A stretch of DNA of 64,000 bases from Bdellovibrionales bacterium. GTDB lineage: Bacteria > Bdellovibrionota > Bdellovibrionia > Bdellovibrionales > UBA1609. The stretch is from contig JADJVA010000001.1 of assembly GCA_016716765.1 (NCBI GenBank), positions 62,001-126,000 on the forward strand, written 5' to 3'. How positions within the stretch are numbered: position 1 is the stretch's first letter; each line of letters begins with the position of its first letter. Positions 51,249-61,683 of the stretch are shown here, piece by piece. The translations under genes were made by a program, and so were the position numbers. The notes under the pieces were generated by a model, which was not told the DNA's origin, ran no database searches, and saw only the letters and a list, made by a program, of their open reading frames with translations.

Positions 51249-54200
51249 ATGAGAAAAAAATTCCATCGCTCTGCTACCGATGTGATAGTCAATGAGTCTG
51301 AAGAACCCATCCGAGCCGAAATATTTAATACCTCTCGGCTCGAAAGTCATGCCGAGAGCTTGGCACGAGCACAGAATCTTACTGATCATCCACACAATGG
51401 GGTCGATTTGTATCGGCGAATCAAGGAAAATCGCCAAATCTTGGAGATGGCTTATCGCCACATCTTACGTGCGATCGATGAAAGGAGAGCCATCACGCCT
51501 GCTGCTGAATGGCTGGTTGATAATTTCCATTTGCTTCGCGCTCAACTTAAAGACATTCATGAGCACTTTCCACCCCGATATTATCGTGAGTTACCAAAAA
51601 TTGCGGCGGGCGCACTCGCAGGCCATCCCCGCGTCTATGGAGTTGCTTGGGCTTTTGTGGCCCACACAGACAGTCATTTTGACCCCGAAGTCTTGCGAGT
51701 CTTTATTTCAGCCTATCAGCGAGTACAGCCTCTTACAATTGGTGAATTGTGGGCTGTTCCGATCTCTCTGCGGCTGGTATTGATTGAGAACTTTAGGCGC
51801 TTAGCCGTTCGAATTATCGAATCGCAAAATGGAAGACAAGAGGCTGACCTTATTGCAGACTCTCTCTTGGGAGTTGGAGAAACCCAGAAAATCAGTTCTG
51901 AACAAGCCATCGATCTTCTCACTTCGCGGCCTATTGCGCGTAGCTTTGCCGTCCAGCTTCTGCATAGACTGCGTCTTCAAGAAGCCCATGTGGGACATTT
52001 CTTGCGGTTTATCGAACAGAGATTGGCCGCTCAAAACCAAAGCCTTGAGGATTGGGTGACCATTGAACACAATAGCCAATCCGCAGCAAATGCCACTGCG
52101 CGAAACATTGTCACGAGCACCCGGCAAATTTCGTCCATGGATTGGCCTGAATTCTTTGAGCAAGTCAGTCTGGTCGATAACATATTGTGTGAAGGTTCTG
52201 AATTTCCTTCTTTAGATTTCGTCACGCGTGACCGCTATCGCCATCGAATTGAAGTGCTCGCTCAGGGCTCAACTTCTTCTGAGATTGAGATTGCACGAGC
52301 CATTGTTTCAGACCCAGGCTCCCATTTGATTGGACCAGGAAGACATGAATTTGAAAAATCAATCGGATTTCGGCCCAGCATTTCAGAAAGATTTTCGAGT
52401 GTCTACAGCAAGTACGGGACTCTGCTTTATCTAGGATCCATTTTCATTTTAACGATGCTCCTTTCTTACCTCACTGCAGATTACGCCTTCGCTGAATTCC
52501 GCAATGAATTCCAAACTCTTGTGATTGCGTTTCTTTCGATGGTTCTGTCTTCTGAAATCGCAATCGCTTTGGTCAATCGAGGAACAGTGGCCCTGGTTGG
52601 ACCGAAATATTTGCCACGAATGAATTTTGAAAATGGCCTTCCAGAAAACTGCAGAACTATGATTGTTGTACCCACTGTGTTTACGGATAAAGAGGAAATC
52701 AGGGGACAACTGGAACAGATTGAGGTTCATTATCTTTCGAACCGAGACAAGAATATTTATCTCGCTTTATTGACAGACGGAAGAGATGCCCAATCTGAGG
52801 TGACGGAAGATGATGAGCAGATTCTTGCCACAGCTCATCGAGAGATCAGGGCATTGAATGAACGTTACCCCGTTAAAACCGGACAGCATCCTCGATTTTC
52901 CATTTACCATCGAAGAAGAATGTGGAATCCGCAGGAAGGCTGCTGGATGGGATGGGAGCGGAAACGCGGAAAAATTTATGAGTTCAATCGGCTTCTCCGA
53001 GGCGCAAAGGATACGACCTATGGGGCTTTTTTTGGAGCCGAACTTCTGGTCCCGGACGAGGTTCGCTACGTGATCACGCTCGATGCGGATACGAAGATCC
53101 CTCGAGGTTGCGCGCGCAAGCTCGTAGGGGTGATGGCTCACCCTCTCAATCATCCTCATTTCGACAAAGCAAAAGGGCGCGTCGTCGCTGGATATGGAAT
53201 TCTCCAGCCCCGCATCACTCCTTTGCTGGCAGACTCTCACGAGAGTTCAATTTTTAGGGAACTCTCTTCCTCGGCCTCAGGAATCGACCCCTACACTTCT
53301 GCTGTTTCAGATGTCTACCAGGATCTTTTTCAAGAGGGATCTTACAGTGGTAAGGGTATTTACGATTTAGCTGCCTTTGAACAAGCAACACGAGATAAAA
53401 TTCCTGAAAACTCTGTCTTGAGTCACGACCTGCTGGAAGGCAACTTTGCTCGCTGCGGATTTCTCAGTGACATTGAATTTTTTGAGGATTTCCCTTCGCA
53501 CACGAACGTTGCTGCCTTGCGTACGCACCGCTGGATACGCGGAGATTGGCAACTTTTACCCTGGATATTCGGATTTCCGAGCCACAGGATCTCCCTCATT
53601 GGACGATGGAAAATGATCGACAATCTTCGCCGATCCCTTGTCGCACCAGCTAATTTTTTATTTTTTGTTCTAGCAACAAGCTTTGCGGGGTGGAGAGGTT
53701 GGCCTCTGTTCTTGCTTTTTGCAACGAGTCTTTTGACCCCCACTCTGATCAGCCTATGGACAGATTCTTTCTCTCGGCAGCGAGATCAGTCCCTTTTGCT
53801 TCATTTTCTTACCGTGTACAAAAAATTTGAAATCAATTTGAGGCGAACCTTCTTGTTTTTTACTTTGCTGCCGTACCATGCTTGGATTTCTGTTGATGCC
53901 ATCGGTCGGACTTTTTATCGCCTGGTCGTGAGTGGCAAAAAGCGCCTCGAGTGGACAACTGCGGCTCAAGCAAAAGCTTCTGCCAATCTTGACCTGCGAA
54001 GTTTCGTGTTGAGTATGCGTGGGGCCATTCTTCTCAGCTTCTCAGGCTTTATTTTTTTATTTTCAATTGGAAATCCAGTTTCACTTGCAACCCCAACACT
54101 GCTTTTGTGGCTCACCTCTCCGTGGTGGGCTCGCTTTTTTAGTATCAAAAATAGAAATCACGTGAATAATTTCATCAAGCCGGATGATGCTGCCTATCTT

Positions 54201-57200
54201 CGCTCCACGGCCCGACGAATCTGGTTATTTTTTACCACGTTTGTCACAGCTGAATCGAATGACCTGCCACCCGACAACTTCCAGGAGGACCCACATCCCA
54301 TCGTTTTTCATCGAAGTTCGCCGACAAACTTTGGCCTTTATTTGCTGTCGATTCTTGCGGCGAAGGATTTTGGCTGGATCGGAACTCTCGAGACCATCGA
54401 CCGCTTGGAGTCAACACTCAAAAGTCTCCTTCTGCTGCCCCGACACAAAGGGCATTTCTACAATTGGTATGACATCAAAAATCTCAAGGCCCTCGAGCCG
54501 CGCTACATCTCCTCAGTGGACAATGGCAATCTGACGGGTCATCTTTTTGCTATTGCCCAGGGATGCGTTGAGATTTTGAGGTCGCCTCCTCAACCTCCTG
54601 TCATCAACTCGGGCATACTTGGCACAGCCTTGATTTTGGAAAACGCATTGAACCGCCTTGGAACCAATCGGACACAGTCGGACGAAAATTTCCGACATGT
54701 CAAGGAGGCCTTTGTGGTTCTGCGTTCACTTCTTCAGACAGAAACTGAACAGATTAAGAATTGGTCTCAGCACTGGACGAATTTACAATCACAATCCGTA
54801 GCCTTCACCCAGCAATGCATGACAATCTTTCCCATGACTAAACCCACTGGATCCTACGAGATCTTGAACTGGTGTCAGGCCCTTCAAAACGATATAGAAA
54901 GCTCAGCCAGGGATTACTTGTCATTGTCACAATGGAGGGATTTTGCGAACGAAGGACAATTGAATACTAAGCTGTCAATGGATCACACTTGGTGGAGCAG
55001 TTTTCGCCAAAGACTCAATCGACGCGTTCCTCTCGAGGAAACTGCAACTCACTGCTCTCAGATTTTAGATGAGCTGATGGCTTTCAGAGCAAGCGAAGTC
55101 CACCCTCAACAGGGCCATTCAGATCTTTTTGAGGCATTGATTAAATGTCTGAAGAAAACATCTGAAAATTCTAGACTTCTTGTCCAAAGAACAAAGGAGA
55201 TCCATGCCATTTCTCGACAGCTGATTCAGGAAATGGATTTTAGACTGCTCTACGATTCTAAGCGCAAACTCTTTTCAATCGGACTACGAGTCGCCGAAGA
55301 TCAGCTCGACCAAAGTTATTACGATTTATTGGCATCGGAGGCCCGGCTGACAAGCTTTATCGCGATCGCCAAGGGGGATGTCCCCGCTTCTCATTGGTTT
55401 CATTTGGGTCGAAATCTTGTTCGGGCGGGGCCAGACCCAGCCTTGATTTCTTGGTCAGGATCGATGTTTGAATATCTTATGCCCTGTCTTGTGATGCAGT
55501 CGCCCCATGGCAGTCTTCTCGACGACTCCTGTCGCCGCGCCGTAGACAGACAAATTCAATACGGACTTGAGAAAAATCTGCCTTGGGGGATCTCTGAGTC
55601 GGCTTACAACAAGCGTGATCTTCACTTCACTTACCAGTATTCCAGTTTTGGAGTCCCGGATTTGGGCCTTAAGCGCGGTTTAGAAGCAGATTTGGTGATC
55701 GCACCCTATGCTTCAATTTTGGCGACTCTCTACAGACCGTCGCAAGCGGTCAAAAATTTGCGTCAGCTGCAAGCCCAGGGCGCTCTCGGACTTTTTGGCT
55801 TTTTTGAGGCCGTCGATTTTACTCTCAGCCGTCTCCAAGAAGGACGAAATAAAGCCATTGTTAAAGCATACATGGCCCATCATCAAGGCATGTCTCTCGT
55901 CGCGCTGGCAAATATTTTTTCGGACTCTTCCATGCAGAAGCGATTTCATCTGGATCCCTCTATTCAGGCGACGAGCCTACTTTTGCAAGAGAGCATACCG
56001 CTGAATATCGGAACCTTGAGTGCACCCGACTCGAAGAATCGGGTGGAGGTGATCCGTGAATCGGCGGAACACACGACTCGCCGATGTGTTGCCGTCAATC
56101 GACCTGTACCAGCCACTCATATTTTATCTAATGGTCAGTACACAGTGATGGTAACCGCAGCTGGAGCCGGATTTAGTCGAATGCATGATCTGGCCGTCAC
56201 GCGCTGGCGAGAGGATACGACTCGCGATAATTATGGATTTTTTCTTTATATAAAGGACTGTCAAAGAAAAAAAGTTTGGTCAGCAGGCTACCAGCCGATC
56301 TGCTCTGAATCCGCTCGCTATCAGGCCTCATTTTCGGAAGATCGGGTTAAAATTGTAAGAGAAGATTACCAGATAGAAAGTAGGCTTGATATTTTTGTTT
56401 CTCCCGAGGAAAATGCTGAAATTCGTCAATTGACGCTCATAAATAGGGGGTCATCAACTCGTGAGCTTGAGGTCACTTCCTATTTTGAGTCCGTGTTAAA
56501 TGCACATCAATCTGATCTCGCTCACCCTGCCTTTTCAAATCTTTTTGTTGAAACTGAGTTTAATCCTAAGATATCGGCATTAATTGCAAGCCGACGCCCG
56601 CGATCATTCAAGGATAAACGGCTCTGGATGATGCACGCCCTACACACGGATTTTCATTCAGTAGGGCCTCTCCAGTATGAGACCGATCGTTCCCGTTTTT
56701 TGGGTCGCGGACGAAATCTCAGAAGGCCAGCTGCTCTTTTTGAATCAGAGAACCTTTCAGACACGGTAGGATCTGTGCTCGATCCGGTGATGAGTCTGCG
56801 CAGACGAATTCGCCTTGAGCCGGGGGATACTTGCCATTTGGTTTTTTCTCTCGGAGTCACAGAGACCCGTGAGGCCATTGATATCATGGCGGAAAAATTC
56901 AGTGATGCCTCTGTTTTCAATCGAATCAACGAATTGGCCTGGCAGCAGGCTCAGATCAAACTCTTTCATCTTGGAGTGGAACCAGACGAAGCCCATCTTT
57001 TTCAACAGTTGGCCGCTCGCCTCATCTACTCTGACCCTTCTCTGCGACCTCCTTCTGAGTTACTCAAGAAGAACATCAAGAATTTAGGGGCACTTTGGGC
57101 CTTGGGAATCTCAGGCGATCTTCCCATTGTGATTGTCCGAATTGATGACATAGAGAATCGCAGTCTCGTTCGCCATTTGCTCAAAGCTCAAATATATTTA

Positions 57201-59912
57201 TCCACAAAAGGATTTCACTCCGATCTTGTCATACTTAATGAAGCTGCGAGCTCCTATTCGCAGGATCTGCAGCTCTCTCTGGAACGAATGGCTCAGACGG
57301 CTTTTATCCCTTCTGATATTTTAGCGAGTAAACATGGCAAGGTATTTGTTTTGCGCCGAGATTTAATCTCAGAAGCCGATTGTATTTTGCTGACAAGCGA
57401 AGCTCGCGCTATTTTCTCAACACATGGAGGAAGCCTATCAGATCAAGTGAAGCGCACAAAGACGCAATCCTTTCGAAAACTCGAGTCCGTTGTCTCAGTT
57501 CCGGAAGAGTCTGAAACTGGGCCCGCGATACCGCAACTTGAGTTTTTCAACGGACTCGGAGGTTTTTCGACCGAAAGCCATGAGTATTCCATTGTCCTCA
57601 AAAACACTGAAACGACTCCGGCCCCTTGGATCAACGTGATTGCCAATTCCGAATTTGGGTTTCAGGTTTCTGAAAGCGGCAGCGGATACACCTGGTCATC
57701 AAATAGTCGCGAGAATCAACTGACCCCTTGGTCGAACGATCCTGTCGGCGATCCTTCCGGTGAGGCATTCTTTATTCGTGATCGTGACTCAGGTGCCGTT
57801 TGGAGTCCTACAATATCTCCGATTCGCCTTTCTCACGCCACCTACACAGCTCATCATGGTCAAGGCTACAGTCGCTTTGAAACTCAAGCTTACGGAATCT
57901 TTTCAGAGCTCAAGCAATTTGTTCTGGTTGATCAGCCCGTTAAGGTGTCCCGCCTCAGACTCGAGAATCGATCAAGCAAAATGCGACGGCTCACTCTGTC
58001 TAGTTATGTCGAATGGGTATTGGGGTTTTCACGCTCGACCATGGCACCCACGATGATCACTGAGTTCGACGATTCTTCACAGGCCATCTTTGCACTCAAC
58101 CCAAGAAATCCTGAACATGGAGGGAAGGTGGCGTTCAATGCAGTTCTTCAAAAACACACCTCTTTCACCTGCGACAGAACTGAATTTATCGGGAGAAATT
58201 CAGATTTATCTCAGCCCGCAGGCATTTTATGCGACCGTCCACTTCTCAATGTTTCCGGCTGTGGATTGGATCCCTGTGCAGCCCTACAGACCGAAGTTCA
58301 AATTCCGTCCGGCAAAGCTGTGGAGGTCATTTTTGTCCTCGGACAAGCCGAGAATCGAGTCTCTGCACGCAATTTGATGAAGGTTTTGCGAGAAGACATC
58401 GATCTTCATCATGAATTTGAACGCGTAAAAACTCAGTGGAACAATCTCCTTGAAACGGTTCAGGTTGAAACTCCAGACCGAAGTTTTGATTTGCTCCTCA
58501 ATCGATGGCTTCTCTATCAAACCATTGTTTGCCGAATTTGGGCGCGGGCCGCATTCTACCAGGCCGGAGGTGCCTTCGGGTTCAGAGACCAGCTGCAAGA
58601 CGTCATGGCCGTTATGCTTACTGCTCCATCAATGGCTCGTGAACAAATACTGCGAGCGGCTAGTCGCCAGTTTATCGAGGGAGATGTGCAGCATTGGTGG
58701 CACCCTCCGCTGGGTCGAGGAGTGAGGACTCGTTTTTCAGATGATCTCCTTTGGCTATCCTATGTTGTTTCACGTTATCTTGATCTCACTCAGGACCATT
58801 CTATTTTAGATGAAATGATCTCCTTTCTTGAGGGACCATCACTTCTCCCTGAGCAAGAGGACAATTACTTTCTTCCAGATGTTTCTTCCCAGAAAGCATC
58901 TCTTTATGAGCATTGCGCGCGCGCACTCGATCAGAGCCTCAAGCTTGGTCGGCACGGACTCCCGCTCATGGGTGGCGGAGACTGGAATGATGGAATGAAC
59001 CATGTTGGCATCAAAGGTCAAGGCGAAAGCGTCTGGCTCGCTTGGTTTCTGATTGATAATTTAAAGAGTTTTGAAAAACTCGCTGCAAAAAGGGGCGATG
59101 GGGATCGAGCCACAAAGTGGAAAGAACATGCGACTCACCTCGCAGAATCGACTGAAAAAAATGCTTGGGATGGATTTTGGTATCGACGAGCTTACTTTGA
59201 TGACGGAACACCACTGGGTTCAGCTGAAAGCTCCGAGTGTCAAATCGATTCACTCTCGCAGACTTGGGCTGTTATGTCAGGTGCCGGCCAGACTGATCGC
59301 GCGCGGACAGCCATGAATTCTGTGTATGAGAAACTTGTCAAATCCAATGAAGAATTGATTTTGTTGTTCACTCCACCCTTTGATCAAACGAATTTGGATC
59401 CAGGCTACGTCAAGGGATACCTGCCCGGGGTGCGCGAGAATGGCGGTCAATACACTCATGCAGCCAGCTGGGTAGTTATTGCGACCGCCCTTCTTGGTGA
59501 TCGGGAACGAGCGTGGAAACTCTTTTCTTTTTTGAATCCGATTCGGCGGTCCATTGATTTGCCAAGCGTGAATCGTTATAAAATAGAACCTTATGTTTTG
59601 CCGGGGGATGTTTATTCGGAGGAGCCTAACGCCGGACGTGGAGGCTGGAGCTGGTACACCGGAGCAGCTGGCTGGCTGTACCGAGCTGGGATCGAAAACA
59701 TCCTGGGCTTTCAGGTCATTGGCAGTGAGATACTTCTTAAACCCTGTGTGCCACCCGAATGGAAAAAATTTAAAATTCGATACAAGTACAAGAGCAGCAC
59801 CTACTTTTTTCACGTTGAGATCGATGGGCCCCAGACGATCATCGAGGCACAGAAGATCCAACTCATTGACGATGGAAAAGAGCACGAGGTTTATGTGAGG
59901 TTTTCCTCGTAA
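51249..59912 (+). CDS. ndvB: Cyclic beta-1,2-glucan synthase (NdvB/Cgs type)
   Basis: An 8.7-kb gene for a 2887-residue inner-membrane enzyme that initiates, elongates and cyclises beta-1,2-glucan from UDP-glucose, as in Brucella Cgs or Rhizobium NdvB. The N-terminal region (GAL..) precedes two helices (393-414, 420-442). The GT84 domain has LDADTKIPRG with D612 and D614 and RTHRWIRGDWQLLPW (about 758-768, the R/QxxRW-type acceptor motif). More helices lie around 802-990. The C-terminal half holds two glycoside-phosphorylase-like (GH94) units; the last includes GGGDWNDGMN with D2581. The product normally accumulates in the periplasm and supports osmotic adaptation and host interaction. Length and domain order match well. 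There is no clear ribosome site before the ATG. Confidence 0.95.
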   Translation: MRKKFHRSATDVIVNESEEPIRAEIFNTSRLESHAESLARAQNLTDHPHNGVDLYRRIKENRQILEMAYRHILRAIDERRAITPAAEWLVDNFHLLRAQLKDIHEHFPPRYYRELPKIAAGALAGHPRVYGVAWAFVAHTDSHFDPEVLRVFISAYQRVQPLTIGELWAVPISLRLVLIENFRRLAVRIIESQNGRQEADLIADSLLGVGETQKISSEQAIDLLTSRPIARSFAVQLLHRLRLQEAHVGHFLRFIEQRLAAQNQSLEDWVTIEHNSQSAANATARNIVTSTRQISSMDWPEFFEQVSLVDNILCEGSEFPSLDFVTRDRYRHRIEVLAQGSTSSEIEIARAIVSDPGSHLIGPGRHEFEKSIGFRPSISERFSSVYSKYGTLLYLGSIFILTMLLSYLTADYAFAEFRNEFQTLVIAFLSMVLSSEIAIALVNRGTVALVGPKYLPRMNFENGLPENCRTMIVVPTVFTDKEEIRGQLEQIEVHYLSNRDKNIYLALLTDGRDAQSEVTEDDEQILATAHREIRALNERYPVKTGQHPRFSIYHRRRMWNPQEGCWMGWERKRGKIYEFNRLLRGAKDTTYGAFFGAELLVPDEVRYVITLDADTKIPRGCARKLVGVMAHPLNHPHFDKAKGRVVAGYGILQPRITPLLADSHESSIFRELSSSASGIDPYTSAVSDVYQDLFQEGSYSGKGIYDLAAFEQATRDKIPENSVLSHDLLEGNFARCGFLSDIEFFEDFPSHTNVAALRTHRWIRGDWQLLPWIFGFPSHRISLIGRWKMIDNLRRSLVAPANFLFFVLATSFAGWRGWPLFLLFATSLLTPTLISLWTDSFSRQRDQSLLLHFLTVYKKFEINLRRTFLFFTLLPYHAWISVDAIGRTFYRLVVSGKKRLEWTTAAQAKASANLDLRSFVLSMRGAILLSFSGFIFLFSIGNPVSLATPTLLLWLTSPWWARFFSIKNRNHVNNFIKPDDAAYLRSTARRIWLFFTTFVTAESNDLPPDNFQEDPHPIVFHRSSPTNFGLYLLSILAAKDFGWIGTLETIDRLESTLKSLLLLPRHKGHFYNWYDIKNLKALEPRYISSVDNGNLTGHLFAIAQGCVEILRSPPQPPVINSGILGTALILENALNRLGTNRTQSDENFRHVKEAFVVLRSLLQTETEQIKNWSQHWTNLQSQSVAFTQQCMTIFPMTKPTGSYEILNWCQALQNDIESSARDYLSLSQWRDFANEGQLNTKLSMDHTWWSSFRQRLNRRVPLEETATHCSQILDELMAFRASEVHPQQGHSDLFEALIKCLKKTSENSRLLVQRTKEIHAISRQLIQEMDFRLLYDSKRKLFSIGLRVAEDQLDQSYYDLLASEARLTSFIAIAKGDVPASHWFHLGRNLVRAGPDPALISWSGSMFEYLMPCLVMQSPHGSLLDDSCRRAVDRQIQYGLEKNLPWGISESAYNKRDLHFTYQYSSFGVPDLGLKRGLEADLVIAPYASILATLYRPSQAVKNLRQLQAQGALGLFGFFEAVDFTLSRLQEGRNKAIVKAYMAHHQGMSLVALANIFSDSSMQKRFHLDPSIQATSLLLQESIPLNIGTLSAPDSKNRVEVIRESAEHTTRRCVAVNRPVPATHILSNGQYTVMVTAAGAGFSRMHDLAVTRWREDTTRDNYGFFLYIKDCQRKKVWSAGYQPICSESARYQASFSEDRVKIVREDYQIESRLDIFVSPEENAEIRQLTLINRGSSTRELEVTSYFESVLNAHQSDLAHPAFSNLFVETEFNPKISALIASRRPRSFKDKRLWMMHALHTDFHSVGPLQYETDRSRFLGRGRNLRRPAALFESENLSDTVGSVLDPVMSLRRRIRLEPGDTCHLVFSLGVTETREAIDIMAEKFSDASVFNRINELAWQQAQIKLFHLGVEPDEAHLFQQLAARLIYSDPSLRPPSELLKKNIKNLGALWALGISGDLPIVIVRIDDIENRSLVRHLLKAQIYLSTKGFHSDLVILNEAASSYSQDLQLSLERMAQTAFIPSDILASKHGKVFVLRRDLISEADCILLTSEARAIFSTHGGSLSDQVKRTKTQSFRKLESVVSVPEESETGPAIPQLEFFNGLGGFSTESHEYSIVLKNTETTPAPWINVIANSEFGFQVSESGSGYTWSSNSRENQLTPWSNDPVGDPSGEAFFIRDRDSGAVWSPTISPIRLSHATYTAHHGQGYSRFETQAYGIFSELKQFVLVDQPVKVSRLRLENRSSKMRRLTLSSYVEWVLGFSRSTMAPTMITEFDDSSQAIFALNPRNPEHGGKVAFNAVLQKHTSFTCDRTEFIGRNSDLSQPAGILCDRPLLNVSGCGLDPCAALQTEVQIPSGKAVEVIFVLGQAENRVSARNLMKVLREDIDLHHEFERVKTQWNNLLETVQVETPDRSFDLLLNRWLLYQTIVCRIWARAAFYQAGGAFGFRDQLQDVMAVMLTAPSMAREQILRAASRQFIEGDVQHWWHPPLGRGVRTRFSDDLLWLSYVVSRYLDLTQDHSILDEMISFLEGPSLLPEQEDNYFLPDVSSQKASLYEHCARALDQSLKLGRHGLPLMGGGDWNDGMNHVGIKGQGESVWLAWFLIDNLKSFEKLAAKRGDGDRATKWKEHATHLAESTEKNAWDGFWYRRAYFDDGTPLGSAESSECQIDSLSQTWAVMSGAGQTDRARTAMNSVYEKLVKSNEELILLFTPPFDQTNLDPGYVKGYLPGVRENGGQYTHAASWVVIATALLGDRERAWKLFSFLNPIRRSIDLPSVNRYKIEPYVLPGDVYSEEPNAGRGGWSWYTGAAGWLYRAGIENILGFQVIGSEILLKPCVPPEWKKFKIRYKYKSSTYFFHVEIDGPQTIIEAQKIQLIDDGKEHEVYVRFSS

Positions 59913-59921
59913 CCATCTGAT

Positions 59922-60740
59922 CTAGTTTGAATCGACACCAATCGCTTTCACATCCGCCTCCTGATTCATCCCCTTGATGAAGTGCCACCAAAAGATAGTA
60001 TCCATAATTTTTTGTGTTTCACGATTTTTGGACCACAATGCGATATTCGTTCGAAGTTGATCTTCCTCCAGTCGTTTCGGAAAAACAGAGAGTAACCTCT
60101 CCCCTAGTTTCGCAGTGACCAGATCACGAAACCGATAACTCAACACCCTGCTTTGGCTGTGAATTCGATCTTCCGCTCTACGATAGCCAGAAGCAAAAAC
60201 CACTCCAATTCCCGTCGCTACTGGTGGCAAACCGAAGGCGAACCGTAAATCACCCTGATCGAAAAAGATCCAACTGGCACCAATTACAGCCAAAACTGGG
60301 GTTGCCACCGCCAAACCTAAAACCAAATCAGTACCCCATTGCGGAAGTCCCAATTCCTGAATTGATTTGCTTGCCCGATCAAACTTTCCCAAAAGAAAAT
60401 GCTTCGATCTTAGATTTGCCACGAACTCATGATATACCACCCAATTTATCTCACTCGTTACTTTATCTTTAAAGACTGCATACATTTGTTTCCCATCGGA
60501 GTCCCCCTCCTCAACGGAAAATGTCCGACGTATTTCAACAATACTGGTCCATATCGCATCAGCGTAAGATGAAGCGATTTCATCCAAGACTCCATTTTCC
60601 AGAATGCTCTTCTCACCTATCGATACAATCAATTTTTGAGCACAGGAAGATTTCAAATTTGAGGCGCCAACAGCCGTGGCCTGAGAGTTGTGACAAATCA
60701 GTACGACAAAAGAGACCATGAGAAAAAAGTTGAGCCGCAC
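59922..60740 (-). CDS. Exported or membrane protein, function unknown
   Basis: A 272-residue protein with a signal peptide (FFLMVSFVVLICHNSQATA) and, in the middle, two hydrophobic segments: LVLGLAVATPVLAVIGASWIFF and FAFGLPPVATGIGVVFASGY. Both sides are charged and helical. No family is recognised. It converges with the glucan synthase gene, only 9 bp away, and is the only gene between it and the PHP-domain gene. Confidence 0.65.
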   Translation of the reverse strand: MRLNFFLMVSFVVLICHNSQATAVGASNLKSSCAQKLIVSIGEKSILENGVLDEIASSYADAIWTSIVEIRRTFSVEEGDSDGKQMYAVFKDKVTSEINWVVYHEFVANLRSKHFLLGKFDRASKSIQELGLPQWGTDLVLGLAVATPVLAVIGASWIFFDQGDLRFAFGLPPVATGIGVVFASGYRRAEDRIHSQSRVLSYRFRDLVTAKLGERLLSVFPKRLEEDQLRTNIALWSKNRETQKIMDTIFWWHFIKGMNQEADVKAIGVDSN

Positions 60741-60915
60741 CGCAACCTCCGAATATGTTTATAATTACAATGTTTACATGTTTCGATCTAAAATGAAATT
60801 TTGAATTTTAACCAGGCTCGAACTAACAAAACACCGAAAGCTTGTCCAGTTCATTTTTGGGACATCAAAAAAATGACCGCTTTTCCAGGTGTTAATTTCA
60901 CAATTTGAAACGAAT

Positions 60916-61683
60916 TCAGACAAGTGCTGAATGTACGAGCTTGTGTTGTTCCGAAAAAATTGCTGACTGAGTCAACTCAGCTGGCTGGGACTCCTGAGAC
61001 CTGTAATAAATAATTTCAAGTGCCTGCATTTTAATTGCATCAACTACGTCCGCTGGTTTCTGCCGACAATAGAGAAGAGTCTTCCAAGATGAGAAATGGG
61101 AGTGATTGTGAAAATCGCTTGACGCAATTTGTGGCAATTTTTCTGACTCGACTTCGAAAAAGTAGCGTTGGAAACTTGAAACTTCCCAGGCATCGAAGAC
61201 TTCCCTGAAAGTTTCACGGTGATTCCATAGATGGAGCGACTGGAATTCAATTTTTCCTGTATGCAAGGGGTGTGCGGCAATAAGCGCCGTTGTTGTTGAT
61301 TTAAACTCCTTTAAAATATCTAAGGTTGTCTCGTTGGCATTGGGGCAGGAATCGGGATTCAGAATAATGAAGTGAGAGGACCTGTCACCACAAAAGGAAT
61401 TTTTTGTCACTTCAACTCCGGGAATAACCAACATGCCGTATTTTCTCATCGCACGGAAGGCTTCACGATGTATTTCTTCCATGTACTGACCAAAATTCTC
61501 CTCCGAAATCGATCGTTTGAGCTTGTGAGACACATAACCTATCAGATTATTTGATTCACAAAGATGATCGGTGATCGCGATGACGTCAAATTTTGCTCGA
61601 CCATAAAGATCAACAATTTCTCGGATAGAGAGTTTTCCATCGCTATAAGTAGAGTGGATATGAAGATCAGAAAGCATTGCCAT
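60916..61683 (-). CDS. PHP-domain metal-dependent phosphoesterase-like protein
   Basis: About 255 residues starting at ATG 61683 (GGAG upstream; an in-frame GTG lies four codons further). The PHP signatures are clear: DLHIHSTYSDGKLSIREIVDLY (motif I, H-x-H), DVIAITDHLCES (motif II), VIPGVEV (motif III) and IASSDFHNHSHFSSWK (the late D-x-H). These ligate a cluster of metal ions. Family members act on nucleotides, histidinol phosphate or nucleic acid ends; substrate unknown here. It overlaps the acyltransferase stop by 17 bp. Confidence 0.88.
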   Translation of the reverse strand: MAMLSDLHIHSTYSDGKLSIREIVDLYGRAKFDVIAITDHLCESNNLIGYVSHKLKRSISEENFGQYMEEIHREAFRAMRKYGMLVIPGVEVTKNSFCGDRSSHFIILNPDSCPNANETTLDILKEFKSTTTALIAAHPLHTGKIEFQSLHLWNHRETFREVFDAWEVSSFQRYFFEVESEKLPQIASSDFHNHSHFSSWKTLLYCRQKPADVVDAIKMQALEIIYYRSQESQPAELTQSAIFSEQHKLVHSALV

